A stretch of DNA of 48,068 nucleotides, from positions 1-48,068 of the IMG/VR virus record IMGVR_UViG_3300028384_000990; one strand, 5' to 3'. The translations under genes and the position numbers were made by a program. Source of the DNA: a virus. Shown here piece after piece: positions 7,202 through 14,481 of the stretch (its first letter is position 1; every line of letters begins with the position of its first letter). The notes under the pieces were generated by a model. The model was not told where the DNA came from and did no database searches. It worked only from the letters and a program-made list of their open reading frames with translations.

Positions 7202-8038
7202 ATGATTTTAATTGACTTTACACAAACTATCATCGCTGGCCTCATGGCGCAACTTAAGAGCAACGATGGTGAAATCAATGAGAACATGTTACGCCACATG
7301 ATTCTAAATTCTCTTCGCAACTACCAGAAACGCTATCAAGATGAGTATGGTGAGATTGTCTTATGTACAGATGCAGGCAATCCATGGCGTAGAGATTTCT
7401 TTCCACTTTACAAGGCGAATCGTAAGAAGTCTAGAGAAAAATCTGATATGGATTGGAAGATGATCTTTGATACATTGCAAGTAGTCAAAGACGAGATTCG
7501 TGATAACTTTCCTTATCGTTACATGTATGTTGAAAGATGCGAGGCAGATGACATCATTGCTGTCTTGGTCAAACATGCAACTGAACCAGTCCTAATCGTC
7601 TCAGGCGATAAAGATTTTCAACAACTACACACTGAGTCAGTAACACAATGGTCACCAAACCTGAATCGAATGGTGCATTGTGAAGATACAAATTTATTTC
7701 TTAAAGAACATATCTTGAAAGGCGACAAGTCAGATGGCATACCAAACATCTTGTCGAATGATGATTGTCTTGATCAAGGCATTCGTCAAACGCCACTCAA
7801 GAAAACCATTCTCGATAAATATCTTAGGATATCCATTGAGGCGGACGATAAATACTATCGTAACTATTTAAGAAACCAAACTTTAATTGATTTGAGTTTT
7901 ATACCAGAAGATATAGAACAGAACATACTTGATGAATATAGCAACACAAATGTTATCACAGGCAAAGTTCTGCCCTACCTTCAGAAATATAGACTCAATC
8001 AACTACTAGATAACGCAGGAGATTTTTCAATATTATGA
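7202..8038 (+). CDS. rnh: T4-type RNase H (FEN-1 family 5'-3' exonuclease)
   Basis: 278 residues, close to T4 RNase H (305). The acidic metal-binding residues of the FEN-1/PIN-like fold appear in order: MILIDFTQT at the start, LCTDAGNPWRRDFFPLYKAN with the substrate-gripping basic residues, ERCEADDIIAVL, VSGDKDFQQL and KGDKSDGIPN. The enzyme removes RNA primers and flaps from Okazaki fragments and works with gp32, which lies further down this window. It appears to be transcribed from the promoter right in front of it without a leader. The next gene overlaps by an ATGA. Confidence 0.93.
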   Translation: MILIDFTQTIIAGLMAQLKSNDGEINENMLRHMILNSLRNYQKRYQDEYGEIVLCTDAGNPWRRDFFPLYKANRKKSREKSDMDWKMIFDTLQVVKDEIRDNFPYRYMYVERCEADDIIAVLVKHATEPVLIVSGDKDFQQLHTESVTQWSPNLNRMVHCEDTNLFLKEHILKGDKSDGIPNILSNDDCLDQGIRQTPLKKTILDKYLRISIEADDKYYRNYLRNQTLIDLSFIPEDIEQNILDEYSNTNVITGKVLPYLQKYRLNQLLDNAGDFSIL

Positions 8039-8553
8039 ACGATAAGAAAAGAGGAAGAGGCAGACCAAAAGGTGCACCTAACAAACCAAAGATGGAGTTA
8101 GTCACTGAGAGAGCAAGACTTCCAAAAAACGCTGATGTATTTGAGATACTTTGTCAGGCTGAACTTGTTGCACAAGACAATTCAGAGAAAGCTGTCAACG
8201 GTCTTAGATCATTTGGCGATACGAATGGTGCAGTAGCACCAGTACTACAATGGTTGTTTAACGATTCAATCGTGTCATCTCTACCAAAGGGTAAAACACC
8301 ATACACAGTAAACGATGCACCTGGTCCTGATTTAACAGAGACACAGTTGAGATTTGAATTCAAGAAGTTCAAGTATTTTGTCAGCGAGCAAATACCTCAA
8401 GTCAAAAGAGAGAACATGTGGATTCAATTGCTTGAAGGCATACCAGCCAAAGAAGCAGAGTTGTTAGACCTTGTAAAAGACAAGGTAAACCCTTTCAAAA
8501 GTATCACTAAGGAACTTGCTGTCAAAGCGTTCCCAAATGCTAATTTTGGATAA
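8035..8553 (+). CDS. Conserved T4-type marine phage protein (DUF6433-like) with AT-hook-like N-terminus
   Basis: 172 residues. The N-terminus KKRGRGRPKGAPNKPK contains the RGRP core of an AT-hook, a minor-groove DNA-binding element. The rest (for example SEKAVNGLRSFGDTNGAVAPVLQWLFND and WIQLLEGIPAKEAELLDLVKDK) resembles a protein found next to RNase H in marine T4-type phages and annotated there as DUF6433. That assignment is from memory of the family pattern. The start overlaps RNase H as ATGA, suggesting a replication-linked role. Function is not established. Confidence 0.65.
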   Translation: MNDKKRGRGRPKGAPNKPKMELVTERARLPKNADVFEILCQAELVAQDNSEKAVNGLRSFGDTNGAVAPVLQWLFNDSIVSSLPKGKTPYTVNDAPGPDLTETQLRFEFKKFKYFVSEQIPQVKRENMWIQLLEGIPAKEAELLDLVKDKVNPFKSITKELAVKAFPNANFG

Positions 8554-8661
8554 ATATAATTGTCCTCAGAGACTATACATAGAAGAGAAGGGAAAGTAAC
8601 AGTACATTTCCCGATGTGTAACTTTCTAGTCGAGTAGGACTCCATGGAGTAAATTAATATT
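8549..8661 (+). promoter_or_regulatory. Late-promoter-like element and palindrome-rich leader
   Basis: GATAAATA (8549-8556) matches the T4 late box TATAAATA at seven of eight positions. The following 105 nt up to the next ATG hold GGGAAA (8590-8595) pairing with TTTCCC (8607-8612) and the perfect palindrome ACTCCATGGAGT (8639-8650). There is no strong ribosome site before the ATG at 8662. The leader may fold, but I know no matching RNA class. Confidence 0.45.
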
Positions 8662-9915
8662 ATGGCAGAAGAATCAACATTCGCAAGTGAGTCGACTGAA
8701 CCAGTCGAAAAGTCTGAACTACAACAGATTCAGGAACGAATCGCCTCTTACAAAGCAACCCTAGACCCAAGATCATTAGGTGTCATTCAAACTATGGCAC
8801 AATCACAATTGGCAAATGGTCTTATCAAGTTAGAAGAACTTGATGCAATGGTATTGTTGAGAGACGAAATCAACAAAGCAAACATCGACTATCAGACGAT
8901 GATGAAAAGATCACAAACAAGAGCTCAAGAATTGTTAGCAGAACAAGAAGCAAACAAAACCGTTGAGTTCGAAAATATGATGGCAGAACAAAAGAATGTT
9001 ACTGCTAAAGAGAGAGTTCGAAGAAAAGAAGTAGAATCAAAATACGAAACTGCTAATCAATTAATCTTCTCTAAAGATGAAGAGATTGCAAGACTCACAA
9101 AAGAACTCGAGCAGATGAAGTCAGGTGTCACTAAGAAACCTTCTAAGGCATTCGAACAAGCAAGAGCATTGAATCCATTACCAACAATGGAAGAAATGCC
9201 TGGTGTAGAAAAGATGCCACCCGACCCAATGGAATCATGGCAACTTTACGAACCACAAGAGCTCGATCAAGAGAATCGTATCGAAGAAGCAGAAGAACAA
9301 CTCGAACTTGATTTAGGTATCAAGAGTGATTCAATCGATCCTCTCTCAGATCAGATGGCAAAAGCAATCGAAGATATTGAGGCAGAACTTGATGTTGAAG
9401 AATCTATTACAGATGATGACTATGAAACTCCAGTTGTGCAAGAAGAGGAAGTTCAAACAGAATATGGTAGTTTCTCAAAACCTGTAATCTCAAATTCACA
9501 ACTACCTGAGTCAGATACTATCGCTGATCAATTATCAGGTAAAAAAGAAATCAAATCATATGACACTGTAGAAGAATTGCAGGCCGCTGTCGATGAGAAA
9601 AACAAACTCAAAGAAGAAGCACAAGAAGAAGAATACGAAGAGATCACTATTCCTACACCAGACGAATTGAATAAGATGACCAAGTCAGGCATCTTTGGTG
9701 AAGCGAAGAAGTTGAACTTCGATTCTGTAGTCATGACAATGACAAAATCGGAAATGATCCAAGAATTCACCAATGCAACTGAAAAGTTTATTGCAGGTCT
9801 GGAAGAATCAGGCGATCTAGTATCATCTGAAGGATTTGACTTTGCAGAAGCAGAAATCCAAAACGAGAAATCAGATGAAGATAACTCCGATAGACAAGAT
9901 GGTGGGTACTTCTAA
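8662..9915 (+). CDS. Acidic coiled-coil protein of unknown function, 417 aa
   Basis: Strongly acidic and low in hydrophobic core residues. Long heptad-like helices span roughly residues 70-160 (for example AQELLAEQEANKTVEFENMM and EIARLTKELEQM) and around 300-330. A disordered acidic middle (about 190-300) contains many Glu/Asp. The C-terminus ends in an acidic tail (EKSDEDNSDRQDGGYF). There is no enzymatic motif, signal or membrane segment. It could be a scaffold- or core-like protein or a DNA mimic; both are only ideas from composition. It is followed by overlapping small genes. Confidence 0.7.
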   Translation: MAEESTFASESTEPVEKSELQQIQERIASYKATLDPRSLGVIQTMAQSQLANGLIKLEELDAMVLLRDEINKANIDYQTMMKRSQTRAQELLAEQEANKTVEFENMMAEQKNVTAKERVRRKEVESKYETANQLIFSKDEEIARLTKELEQMKSGVTKKPSKAFEQARALNPLPTMEEMPGVEKMPPDPMESWQLYEPQELDQENRIEEAEEQLELDLGIKSDSIDPLSDQMAKAIEDIEAELDVEESITDDDYETPVVQEEEVQTEYGSFSKPVISNSQLPESDTIADQLSGKKEIKSYDTVEELQAAVDEKNKLKEEAQEEEYEEITIPTPDELNKMTKSGIFGEAKKLNFDSVVMTMTKSEMIQEFTNATEKFIAGLEESGDLVSSEGFDFAEAEIQNEKSDEDNSDRQDGGYF

Positions 9916-10306
9916 AGAAGGCACCGTTTTACCACTAGATACAAACCGAGTTAGCAAGTCTTACGAACACGAGCTTTCGAACATCGAAGGTGTTGTTCGT
10001 ATTGACTTGCCTAACACTTATTCAACTATTATTGGTTCAAGAGAAGCTAGATACATTTTGTTAAATCATTATGAAAATGAATATCGACTATCGATGCAAC
10101 CTTTGTGCAAAACCTTTATAAAGTTACCATTATACTTTTTTTCTAAGCATAAAAACCCTAAATATCAAGTGTTCGATATTGACGCCGATAGTCAGTTCTT
10201 CATTACTGATCAACTGCCTTTTAGTGTGGGATCAATAATCACATTTTCAATGATCGATCAAACAGAAACAACAGAACGATATATTCTATTAGAGGAGAAA
10301 AAATAA
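9899..10306 (+). CDS. Hypothetical protein, 135 aa
   Basis: Overlaps the preceding gene by 17 nt. The frame extends further up, but the ATG at 9899 is the first that avoids a long overlap. The sequence is mixed alpha/beta with a beta-rich C-terminal half (KYQVFDIDADSQFFITDQL, GSIITFSMID, RYILLEEKK), perhaps a small barrel. It is translationally linked to the next gene by TAATG. No family recognised. Confidence 0.6.
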   Translation: MVGTSKEGTVLPLDTNRVSKSYEHELSNIEGVVRIDLPNTYSTIIGSREARYILLNHYENEYRLSMQPLCKTFIKLPLYFFSKHKNPKYQVFDIDADSQFFITDQLPFSVGSIITFSMIDQTETTERYILLEEKK

Positions 10307-10509
10307 TGGGTTCAGCAATGTTTTCAGTTCAAAATAAATTCGACCCGTCTCTCTACATTGAGTCGGATACTCCACAATCAGAGCAAAGGCATAAAGGATG
10401 GTACTGGTATCCACCAACTCGAAAGTATTATCGTTGGGACAATATGCCAGATCATAAGGGTCGAGACAACGATACCTTAAGAAATGAGTTATATAATCAG
10501 ATAGATTGA
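10306..10509 (+). CDS. Hypothetical small protein, 67 aa
   Basis: Starts in a TAATG junction after a GAGGAG ribosome site. It is rich in Tyr and Trp (GWYWYPPTRKYYRWDN about 31-46), which suggests a compact nucleic-acid- or protein-binding patch. The stop at 10507-10509 lies directly against the late promoter of the next gene. Function unknown. Confidence 0.6.
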   Translation: MGSAMFSVQNKFDPSLYIESDTPQSEQRHKGWYWYPPTRKYYRWDNMPDHKGRDNDTLRNELYNQID

Positions 10510-10517
10510 TATAAATA
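10510..10517 (+). promoter_or_regulatory. T4-type late promoter (exact TATAAATA)
   Basis: Exact TATAAATA followed by CTATATT, close to the extended T4 late consensus TATAAATACTATT. In T4 the start site lies six bases past the box, here about 10523, so the mRNA would have only about two bases before the ATG at 10525. No Shine-Dalgarno is present. Recognition would need the gp55-type sigma and gp33; gp33 is encoded in this window. Confidence 0.75.
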
Positions 10518-10524
10518 CTATATT

Positions 10525-10776
10525 ATGGCAGATATACAATATAACGATTTCGGATTTACAGCGATGGACGCCGATGAACTGGCGTCCATCGATACCAAGA
10601 TCGTAGAAAAAACAACCTCAGCAACCGAAGTTATCGAATCAATGGATAACTTTATTCGTCCACTGTTAGAGAATCTTATGAAAGATTCAGACAAGGACTA
10701 CATCTACTGGCCTAACAGACAGGAGATGATCATGAAACAGATCGAAAGACTGAACGATATCCAAAAAAACCTATAA
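10525..10776 (+). CDS. Conserved T4-type phage small protein, 83 aa
   Basis: The opening YNDFGFTAMDADEL and the C-terminal YIYWPNRQEMIMKQIERL are typical of a short protein conserved across T4-type phages and usually left unnamed (recognition from memory). The middle is helical (ENLMKDSDKD). It is expressed from a late promoter with almost no leader. A perfect 11-bp inverted repeat lies within its codons 13-23. Function unknown; late expression suggests a virion or packaging-related role. Confidence 0.7.
   Translation: MADIQYNDFGFTAMDADELASIDTKIVEKTTSATEVIESMDNFIRPLLENLMKDSDKDYIYWPNRQEMIMKQIERLNDIQKNL
10562..10591. repeat. Perfect 11-bp inverted repeat inside a coding region
   Basis: CGATGGACGCC (10562-10572), loop of 8 nt, GGCGTCCATCG (10581-10591). 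It is much richer in G and C than the surrounding gene and would form a stable mRNA hairpin about 37 nt after the start codon. No T-run follows, so it is not a simple terminator. Confidence 0.8.
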
Positions 10777-10781
10777 ATTGC

Positions 10782-10811
10782 TTGACAATGGGTCCAGTTT
10801 TCTGGTACCAT
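10782..10811 (+). promoter_or_regulatory. Sigma70-like promoter with inverted repeat in spacer
   Basis: Perfect TTGACA (10782-10787), 18 nt spacer, TACCAT (10806-10811). The spacer contains GGTCCAG-TTTT-CTGGTACC (10791-10809), an inverted repeat with one bulged base. The promoter at 11094 has nearly the same plan. The transcript would have a leader of about 20 nt with a normal ribosome site. Confidence 0.75.
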
Positions 10812-10839
10812 AGTGACTTCATAATCAAAGGAGTAAACT

Positions 10840-11088
10840 ATGTCAAACATATCTTATTACGACCCAAACCCACAACAGAAAATGTTGATCAAGTATGGTC
10901 GTGCTATGATCGCAAAGTGCGAAGCAAACGAACTATTTCCCAAAGACGATGAAATGTGGAATGCCGCTGTTACCTGTGGTAACAAACTTGTCGGTGTCGG
11001 TACAACATGGTCTAAATTCAATTCAATCGCTGACCTCTCTGAGAACGAGAAGAAGGCACTCTTATATTATCTGGAAAATAATGCTTAA
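10840..11088 (+). CDS. Hypothetical protein, 82 aa
   Basis: Clear AAGGAG ribosome site before the ATG and its own strong promoter. The product is helical and soluble (QQKMLIKYGRAMIAKCEANE, then NEKKALLYYLEN at the end) with no motif I recognise. A dedicated strong promoter on a single small gene suggests high expression early or mid infection, as is usual for host-takeover proteins. Confidence 0.65.
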   Translation: MSNISYYDPNPQQKMLIKYGRAMIAKCEANELFPKDDEMWNAAVTCGNKLVGVGTTWSKFNSIADLSENEKKALLYYLENNA

Positions 11089-11093
11089 AAAGC

Positions 11094-11123
11094 TTGACAA
11101 TTGGGCTACTTTTTTAGTACCAT
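11094..11123 (+). promoter_or_regulatory. Sigma70-like promoter, twin of the one at 10782
   Basis: Perfect TTGACA (11094-11099), 18 nt spacer, TACCAT (11118-11123), preceded by GC as at 10782. The spacer has TACT-TTTTT-AGTA (11107-11119) flanked by GG and CC. The -35/-10 geometry and the AGTACCATA or GGTACCATA context are shared with the previous promoter. The next gene has a normal AAGGAGAT ribosome site. Confidence 0.75.
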
Positions 11124-11150
11124 ATCCACATGATGAGAAAGGAGATAAAC

Positions 11151-11513
11151 ATGAAATTGAATGAACTAGTAAATGAAGTGAACCAAGAACAAGACCTTTT
11201 AATGGCTTGTAACGAGTTGTGTGAGAACTTAACTCAGGCATTACATGCTAAATGGAATCACGCTAAAGAGAATGGTGATCACTACACTCTTAAAGAAGGT
11301 AGTAAGTATATCAAGATCATTTCTAACAGTGGCAGTGGTGCCAGTGTTTGGGGTTTTGTCAACAAGGGCAACAAGAAGTTCCAGTACGGTGACATCTTGA
11401 AGGCTGCAGGTTGGGCGAGTCCTGCTACTAACAGTGCAAGGGGTAACATTCTCGAAGGTTACGATGTTCTTGCTAGACCAATGAGAATTTACGGTCCTGA
11501 TTACTTAATATAA
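11151..11513 (+). CDS. Hypothetical protein, 120 aa
   Basis: The start is set by GAAAGGAGATAAAC before the ATG at 11151; the in-frame ATG at 11130 would lie before the ribosome site. The N-terminal half is helical (NEVNQEQDLLMACNELCENL). The C-terminal half has a Gly/Ser-rich beta pattern (YIKIISNSGSGASVWGFVN, FQYGDILKAAGWASP) that looks like a small substrate- or surface-binding domain. No family recognised. It is the first gene after the promoter at 11094, and the following genes run on closely. Confidence 0.65.
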   Translation: MKLNELVNEVNQEQDLLMACNELCENLTQALHAKWNHAKENGDHYTLKEGSKYIKIISNSGSGASVWGFVNKGNKKFQYGDILKAAGWASPATNSARGNILEGYDVLARPMRIYGPDYLI

Positions 11514-11522
11514 GGAGACAAT

Positions 11523-11711
11523 ATGGCAAATCTATTAGACAACTACTTCACCAATGCGACACCGCAAGAGTTGGAGAATATCAGTATTTACGGTGTCAAA
11601 CATCCGAGTGAACTTGCACCCGATCCTGCTGACGATCCTGAACCAGGCTATTGTGTCTGTGGTGAGAAGAATTGTCCAGAAGAATACGCTCATTATACTA
11701 GCGGCTACTAA
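11523..11711 (+). CDS. Small cysteine-containing protein, 62 aa
   Basis: Good ribosome site (AAGGAGACAAT). Opens MANLLDNYFTNATPQELENI, a start seen in short proteins of marine T4-type phages. The C-terminal part has CVCGEKNC followed by EEYAHY, a possible small metal-binding knuckle. It ends two bases before the endolysin gene, so the two are likely co-translated. Function unknown. Confidence 0.65.
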   Translation: MANLLDNYFTNATPQELENISIYGVKHPSELAPDPADDPEPGYCVCGEKNCPEEYAHYTSGY

Positions 11712-11712
11712 G

Positions 11713-12201
11713 ATGAACACTTTCAAATACTTCATAGCGATGGCACTCATCGCTACACCCACATCTTCCGTAAATGCATACGATGAGAATGGTGATGTGT
11801 TCTGTATGGCAAAGAACATTTATTTCGAAGCAGGTAATCAACCAGTTGCAGGTAAGATTGCTGTATCTCTCGTTGTCCTAAATCGTGTCCAACATCATGC
11901 CTATCCAGACAATGTATGCGATGTCATATATCAAGCACAAATGCGAGAGAACTGGAAAGGGAACTTGGTACCAGTAAGACACATGTGTCAGTTCAGTTGG
12001 TTCTGTGATGGCAAGTCAGATGAACCAGTCGACAGTGCAACATGGATGTTTTCACTTGCTACTGCATCTTCAGTAATGAATGGTGACTACAAAGATTTTA
12101 CAGATGGTGCAACACACTATCATGCAGACTCAGTTAACCCATATTGGGCTGATGATCTAAATCAAACAGTAATAATAAACAACCACTTATTTTACAAATG
12201 A
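11713..12201 (+). CDS. SleB-type cell wall hydrolase (endolysin) with signal peptide
   Basis: The ATG at 11713 gives 162 residues with a typical signal peptide: FKYFIAMALIATPTSSVNA, cleavage expected near residue 22. The mature part is a Hydrolase_2/SleB domain: NIYFEAGNQPVAGKIAVSLV with the catalytic Glu at about 39, LNRVQH, then CQFSWFCDGKSD and GATHYHADSVNPYWA, all family hallmarks. The enzyme cleaves peptidoglycan. A Sec signal means it can reach the periplasm without a classical holin. The longer upstream frame is not used because it removes the signal. Confidence 0.88.
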   Translation: MNTFKYFIAMALIATPTSSVNAYDENGDVFCMAKNIYFEAGNQPVAGKIAVSLVVLNRVQHHAYPDNVCDVIYQAQMRENWKGNLVPVRHMCQFSWFCDGKSDEPVDSATWMFSLATASSVMNGDYKDFTDGATHYHADSVNPYWADDLNQTVIINNHLFYK

Positions 12202-12758
12202 ACATATTCGTATTACATGATGATCCAATCGTAGCAGCTCAAATGCTGTGTGACAAGCATGTCCCTAAAATGATTGTTGAATCAGGTCAGATGTTATCTA
12301 CTGCTCATCGATTACTTGATGGTACTCCAGAGAAACGACCATCAAAGTCAGGTAAAACAATTCAAACATACTACACATTCGGAGACAATCGTGACAACTT
12401 ATACTACCTTGCTGTCCACAAGTTTCACCCATGTACCACATGGACAATGGAATCTAAAACAAACTATCAATGGCACTATGAACATTTCATGGCAATGGGA
12501 CAAGAGTACGAATATCGTAGAGGTAAAGAACATGCCACTATTAGGTTACTCGGTGAACTACTTAAAAACCCACCCCTAAATATACCAGATATCGGTCTAA
12601 CTGAATTCGCACAGGCGATGAATCATTACCCACAATGTAAAGTAGACGGCGATGCTGTTAAAGCATATCGTAACTACTATCATGAAGCGAAACCATTTGC
12701 AAAGTGGGAATGGAAAAGACAAGCACCAGATTGGTGGGAGGGTTATAAAGGAGCATGA
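12198..12758 (+). CDS. Conserved phage protein of unknown function (CDKH motif)
   Basis: 186 residues, overlapping the endolysin stop as ATGA. The N-terminal MNIFVLHDDPIVAAQMLCDK followed by HVPKMIVESGQMLSTAHRLL is a pattern seen in a widespread phage/giant-virus protein of unknown activity. The conserved HPCTTWTMES and the C-terminal WEWKRQAPDWW also fit. Several invariant-looking His, Cys and Asp residues suggest an enzyme. Recognition is from memory of the motif. Confidence 0.65.
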   Translation: MNIFVLHDDPIVAAQMLCDKHVPKMIVESGQMLSTAHRLLDGTPEKRPSKSGKTIQTYYTFGDNRDNLYYLAVHKFHPCTTWTMESKTNYQWHYEHFMAMGQEYEYRRGKEHATIRLLGELLKNPPLNIPDIGLTEFAQAMNHYPQCKVDGDAVKAYRNYYHEAKPFAKWEWKRQAPDWWEGYKGA

Positions 12759-12937
12759 GAGTTTTAGTAGAGAACTACGGAGATGTCAGAATCTTTTATG
12801 ATAGACCATTCGGTTATAAACGATACATTGTAGAATGGCCAGATCATACACAAATGTATAGTGGTCTATGGTACAAAGAAAAGAAAGTAAAAGAACTAGT
12901 AGAAGAACAATTGAAAAATGCCACTATACGATTTTAA
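12755..12937 (+). CDS. Hypothetical small protein, 60 aa
   Basis: Starts in an ATGA overlap with the previous gene after a GGTTATAAAGGAG ribosome site. Beta-rich first half (MRVLVENYGDVRIFYD, YKRYIVEWPDHTQMYSG) and a charged C-terminal helix (KEKKVKELVEEQLKN). It overlaps the next gene by 20 nt. No family recognised. Confidence 0.6.
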   Translation: MRVLVENYGDVRIFYDRPFGYKRYIVEWPDHTQMYSGLWYKEKKVKELVEEQLKNATIRF

Positions 12938-13244
12938 AGATAAAGAAACAGGAGAAATCCAAGAGAGAATGGTTTCTTTAGCTAACTATGATCAGTTTTT
13001 ATTGGATAATCCAAACCTAGAACGAGTACATACTAAAACTCCAGGTATCGTTTCAGGCATTAACATGCAAAGTAAAATGGCAAACTCAGGCTTCAATGAA
13101 GTTCTTTCAAAGATTGCTGAGAAACATCCATCGTCTAGACTTGCTGATACACATGGCAACAAGACAATCAAAGATATCAAAACAAAAGAAGTTGTTAAGA
13201 AACACATTAAAAGTGGTTCGATTGACGGTATCAATCCACACTAA
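12918..13244 (+). CDS. FmdB-like phage protein lacking zinc cysteines
   Basis: 108 residues. The opening MPLYDFKDKETGEIQERMVS matches the FmdB-type proteins common in T4-type marine phages, where the first strands form a small beta domain. The C-terminal SGFNEVLSKIAEKHPSSRLA and VKKHIKSGSIDG also match the phage version. The Cys pairs of the cellular zinc-ribbon are absent. Function unknown; it is usually close to replication genes. No ribosome site is obvious, so coupling with the overlapping gene is likely. Confidence 0.65.
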   Translation: MPLYDFKDKETGEIQERMVSLANYDQFLLDNPNLERVHTKTPGIVSGINMQSKMANSGFNEVLSKIAEKHPSSRLADTHGNKTIKDIKTKEVVKKHIKSGSIDGINPH

Positions 13245-13249
13245 CCTCA

Positions 13250-13278
13250 TTGACAAGGGAAACATTTCCCTATAAAAT
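13250..13278 (+). promoter_or_regulatory. Sigma70-like promoter with perfect inverted repeat; predicted leaderless start
   Basis: Perfect TTGACA (13250-13255), 17 nt spacer, TAAAAT (13273-13278). The spacer is almost entirely the perfect inverted repeat AGGGAAA-CA-TTTCCCT (13256-13271). The expected start, 7 nt after the -10 box, is 13285, the A of the ATG. No Shine-Dalgarno is present. Confidence 0.7.
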
Positions 13279-13284
13279 AGATAT

Positions 13285-13965
13285 ATGACAAAATTAAAAA
13301 CTCAACTACTTGAGTTGTACGAACTTGAAGACATTCAGTTGGATACGGTCGAGATCGATGGTAAAAGATTCTATACAGATTCTACAGGCGTAAAGAAATA
13401 TCCGTCTGTTACTACTGTAACATCTTTATTAACCAGAGATCAGATCAAACTTTGGCGTCAGCGTGTTGGTGAAGAGAAAGCAAATCGCATATCTTCACGA
13501 GCATCAAATCGTGGTACAAAGTTTCATTCTCTTGTTGAAGATTATCTTCGTAAGGAAAAAGAATACATCGAGTTTGATGATGTCATGCAGGAGGCACAGT
13601 TCAAAGGTATTCAACCTGTGCTAGATGAAATCATGCCTTTAGCTCTCGAAGCGCCAATGTATTCCGATAATCTTGAAATGGCTGGACGAGTTGATTGTGT
13701 TGGTCTGTTTGATGGTGCAGTAAGTATCATTGACTTCAAGACAAGCAGTAAGTTCAAGACAGAAGAAATGGCAACACCTTGGTACTATCAAATGACAGCA
13801 TACGCCGTCATGGTCGAAGAGTTGACAGGCAAAGCAGTGGAAGAATGTGTAGCATTAGTCGCTATGGAAGACGGACACTTTCAAGTGTTTGGTTGTAATC
13901 CTGAAGACTATGTAGAAAAACTATACGAACTTCGACAGCAATACAGAAACTTATATAAAGTATAA
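13285..13965 (+). CDS. RecB/Cas4-like PD-(D/E)XK exonuclease
   Basis: 226 residues. The RecB-family nuclease core is visible: RGTKFHSLVEDYL (about 75-87, motif I His), GRVDCVGLFDGAVSIIDFKT (about 133-152, the D...D-x-K catalytic motif), then the QxxxY motif in YYQMTAYAVMVEEL (about 164-177). Such proteins in T4-type marine phages are annotated as PD-(D/E)XK or exonuclease proteins and probably act in recombination or host DNA breakdown. It has its own promoter with no leader. The following gene begins in a TAATG overlap. Confidence 0.8.
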   Translation: MTKLKTQLLELYELEDIQLDTVEIDGKRFYTDSTGVKKYPSVTTVTSLLTRDQIKLWRQRVGEEKANRISSRASNRGTKFHSLVEDYLRKEKEYIEFDDVMQEAQFKGIQPVLDEIMPLALEAPMYSDNLEMAGRVDCVGLFDGAVSIIDFKTSSKFKTEEMATPWYYQMTAYAVMVEELTGKAVEECVALVAMEDGHFQVFGCNPEDYVEKLYELRQQYRNLYKV

Positions 13966-14237
13966 TGGCAGAAATAAAATTTTTAAGAAACGAGAACCAT
14001 ACGGTTTTTGTAAAGAGGACTATGATCGTTGGAACAAGTGATTGGGAAGGTAACGAACTAGTAACTGAAGAACAACTCAGAGAGTACCTTGCAGAAGGTA
14101 CAACTGGCGATGATGACATTGATAACATATGCCATGATCTAGTCCTTGAAGCAGAAACTATCGATGAAGAAGACATCGACTGGTGGTCAGACAGAAAGGG
14201 TTGTACTGAGTATGAATATGAGGTGCTAGATGATTAG
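13965..14237 (+). CDS. Hypothetical acidic protein, 90 aa
   Basis: Starts in a TAATG junction. A short basic N-terminal beta region (MAEIKFLRNENHTVFVKRTM) is followed by a very acidic remainder (ETIDEEDIDWWSDRKGCTEY, EVLDD end). Overlaps gp33 by 8 nt. Conservation next to the nuclease and gp33 would suggest a transcription- or replication-linked role, but nothing in the sequence shows a function. Confidence 0.6.
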   Translation: MAEIKFLRNENHTVFVKRTMIVGTSDWEGNELVTEEQLREYLAEGTTGDDDIDNICHDLVLEAETIDEEDIDWWSDRKGCTEYEYEVLDD

Positions 14238-14472
14238 TAAAAAAGAATTTACAGAACAAGTTGAGAGATTATGTGTGTCTGGTAAAGCAGACATCATGAG
14301 TGCTATCTTAAAGATATGCGAACTCAACGGTATAGAACCAGAGGGTGCAAAACGGTTGCTAAGTACTCCTTTGAAAGAAAAACTGGAAGCAGAAGCAGAG
14401 AAACTTAAGATGATCAATAGAGAACAATCATCAAGAGCATCTTTGTCGAGTTTCTTTGCGACCACTGAATAG
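14230..14472 (+). CDS. 33: gp33-like late-transcription coactivator
   Basis: 80 residues, shorter than T4 gp33 (112) but like the gp33 of marine T4-type phages. The N-terminal helix EFTEQVERLCVSGKADIMSA, the ICELNGIEPEGAKRLLS segment and the closing LKEKLEAEAEKLKMIN follow that family. gp33 binds the RNA polymerase beta flap and links the gp55 sigma factor to the gp45 sliding clamp at TATAAATA promoters, several of which lie in this window. The assignment is by pattern and size. Confidence 0.75.
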   Translation: MISKKEFTEQVERLCVSGKADIMSAILKICELNGIEPEGAKRLLSTPLKEKLEAEAEKLKMINREQSSRASLSSFFATTE

Positions 14473-14481
14473 GAGAATATT

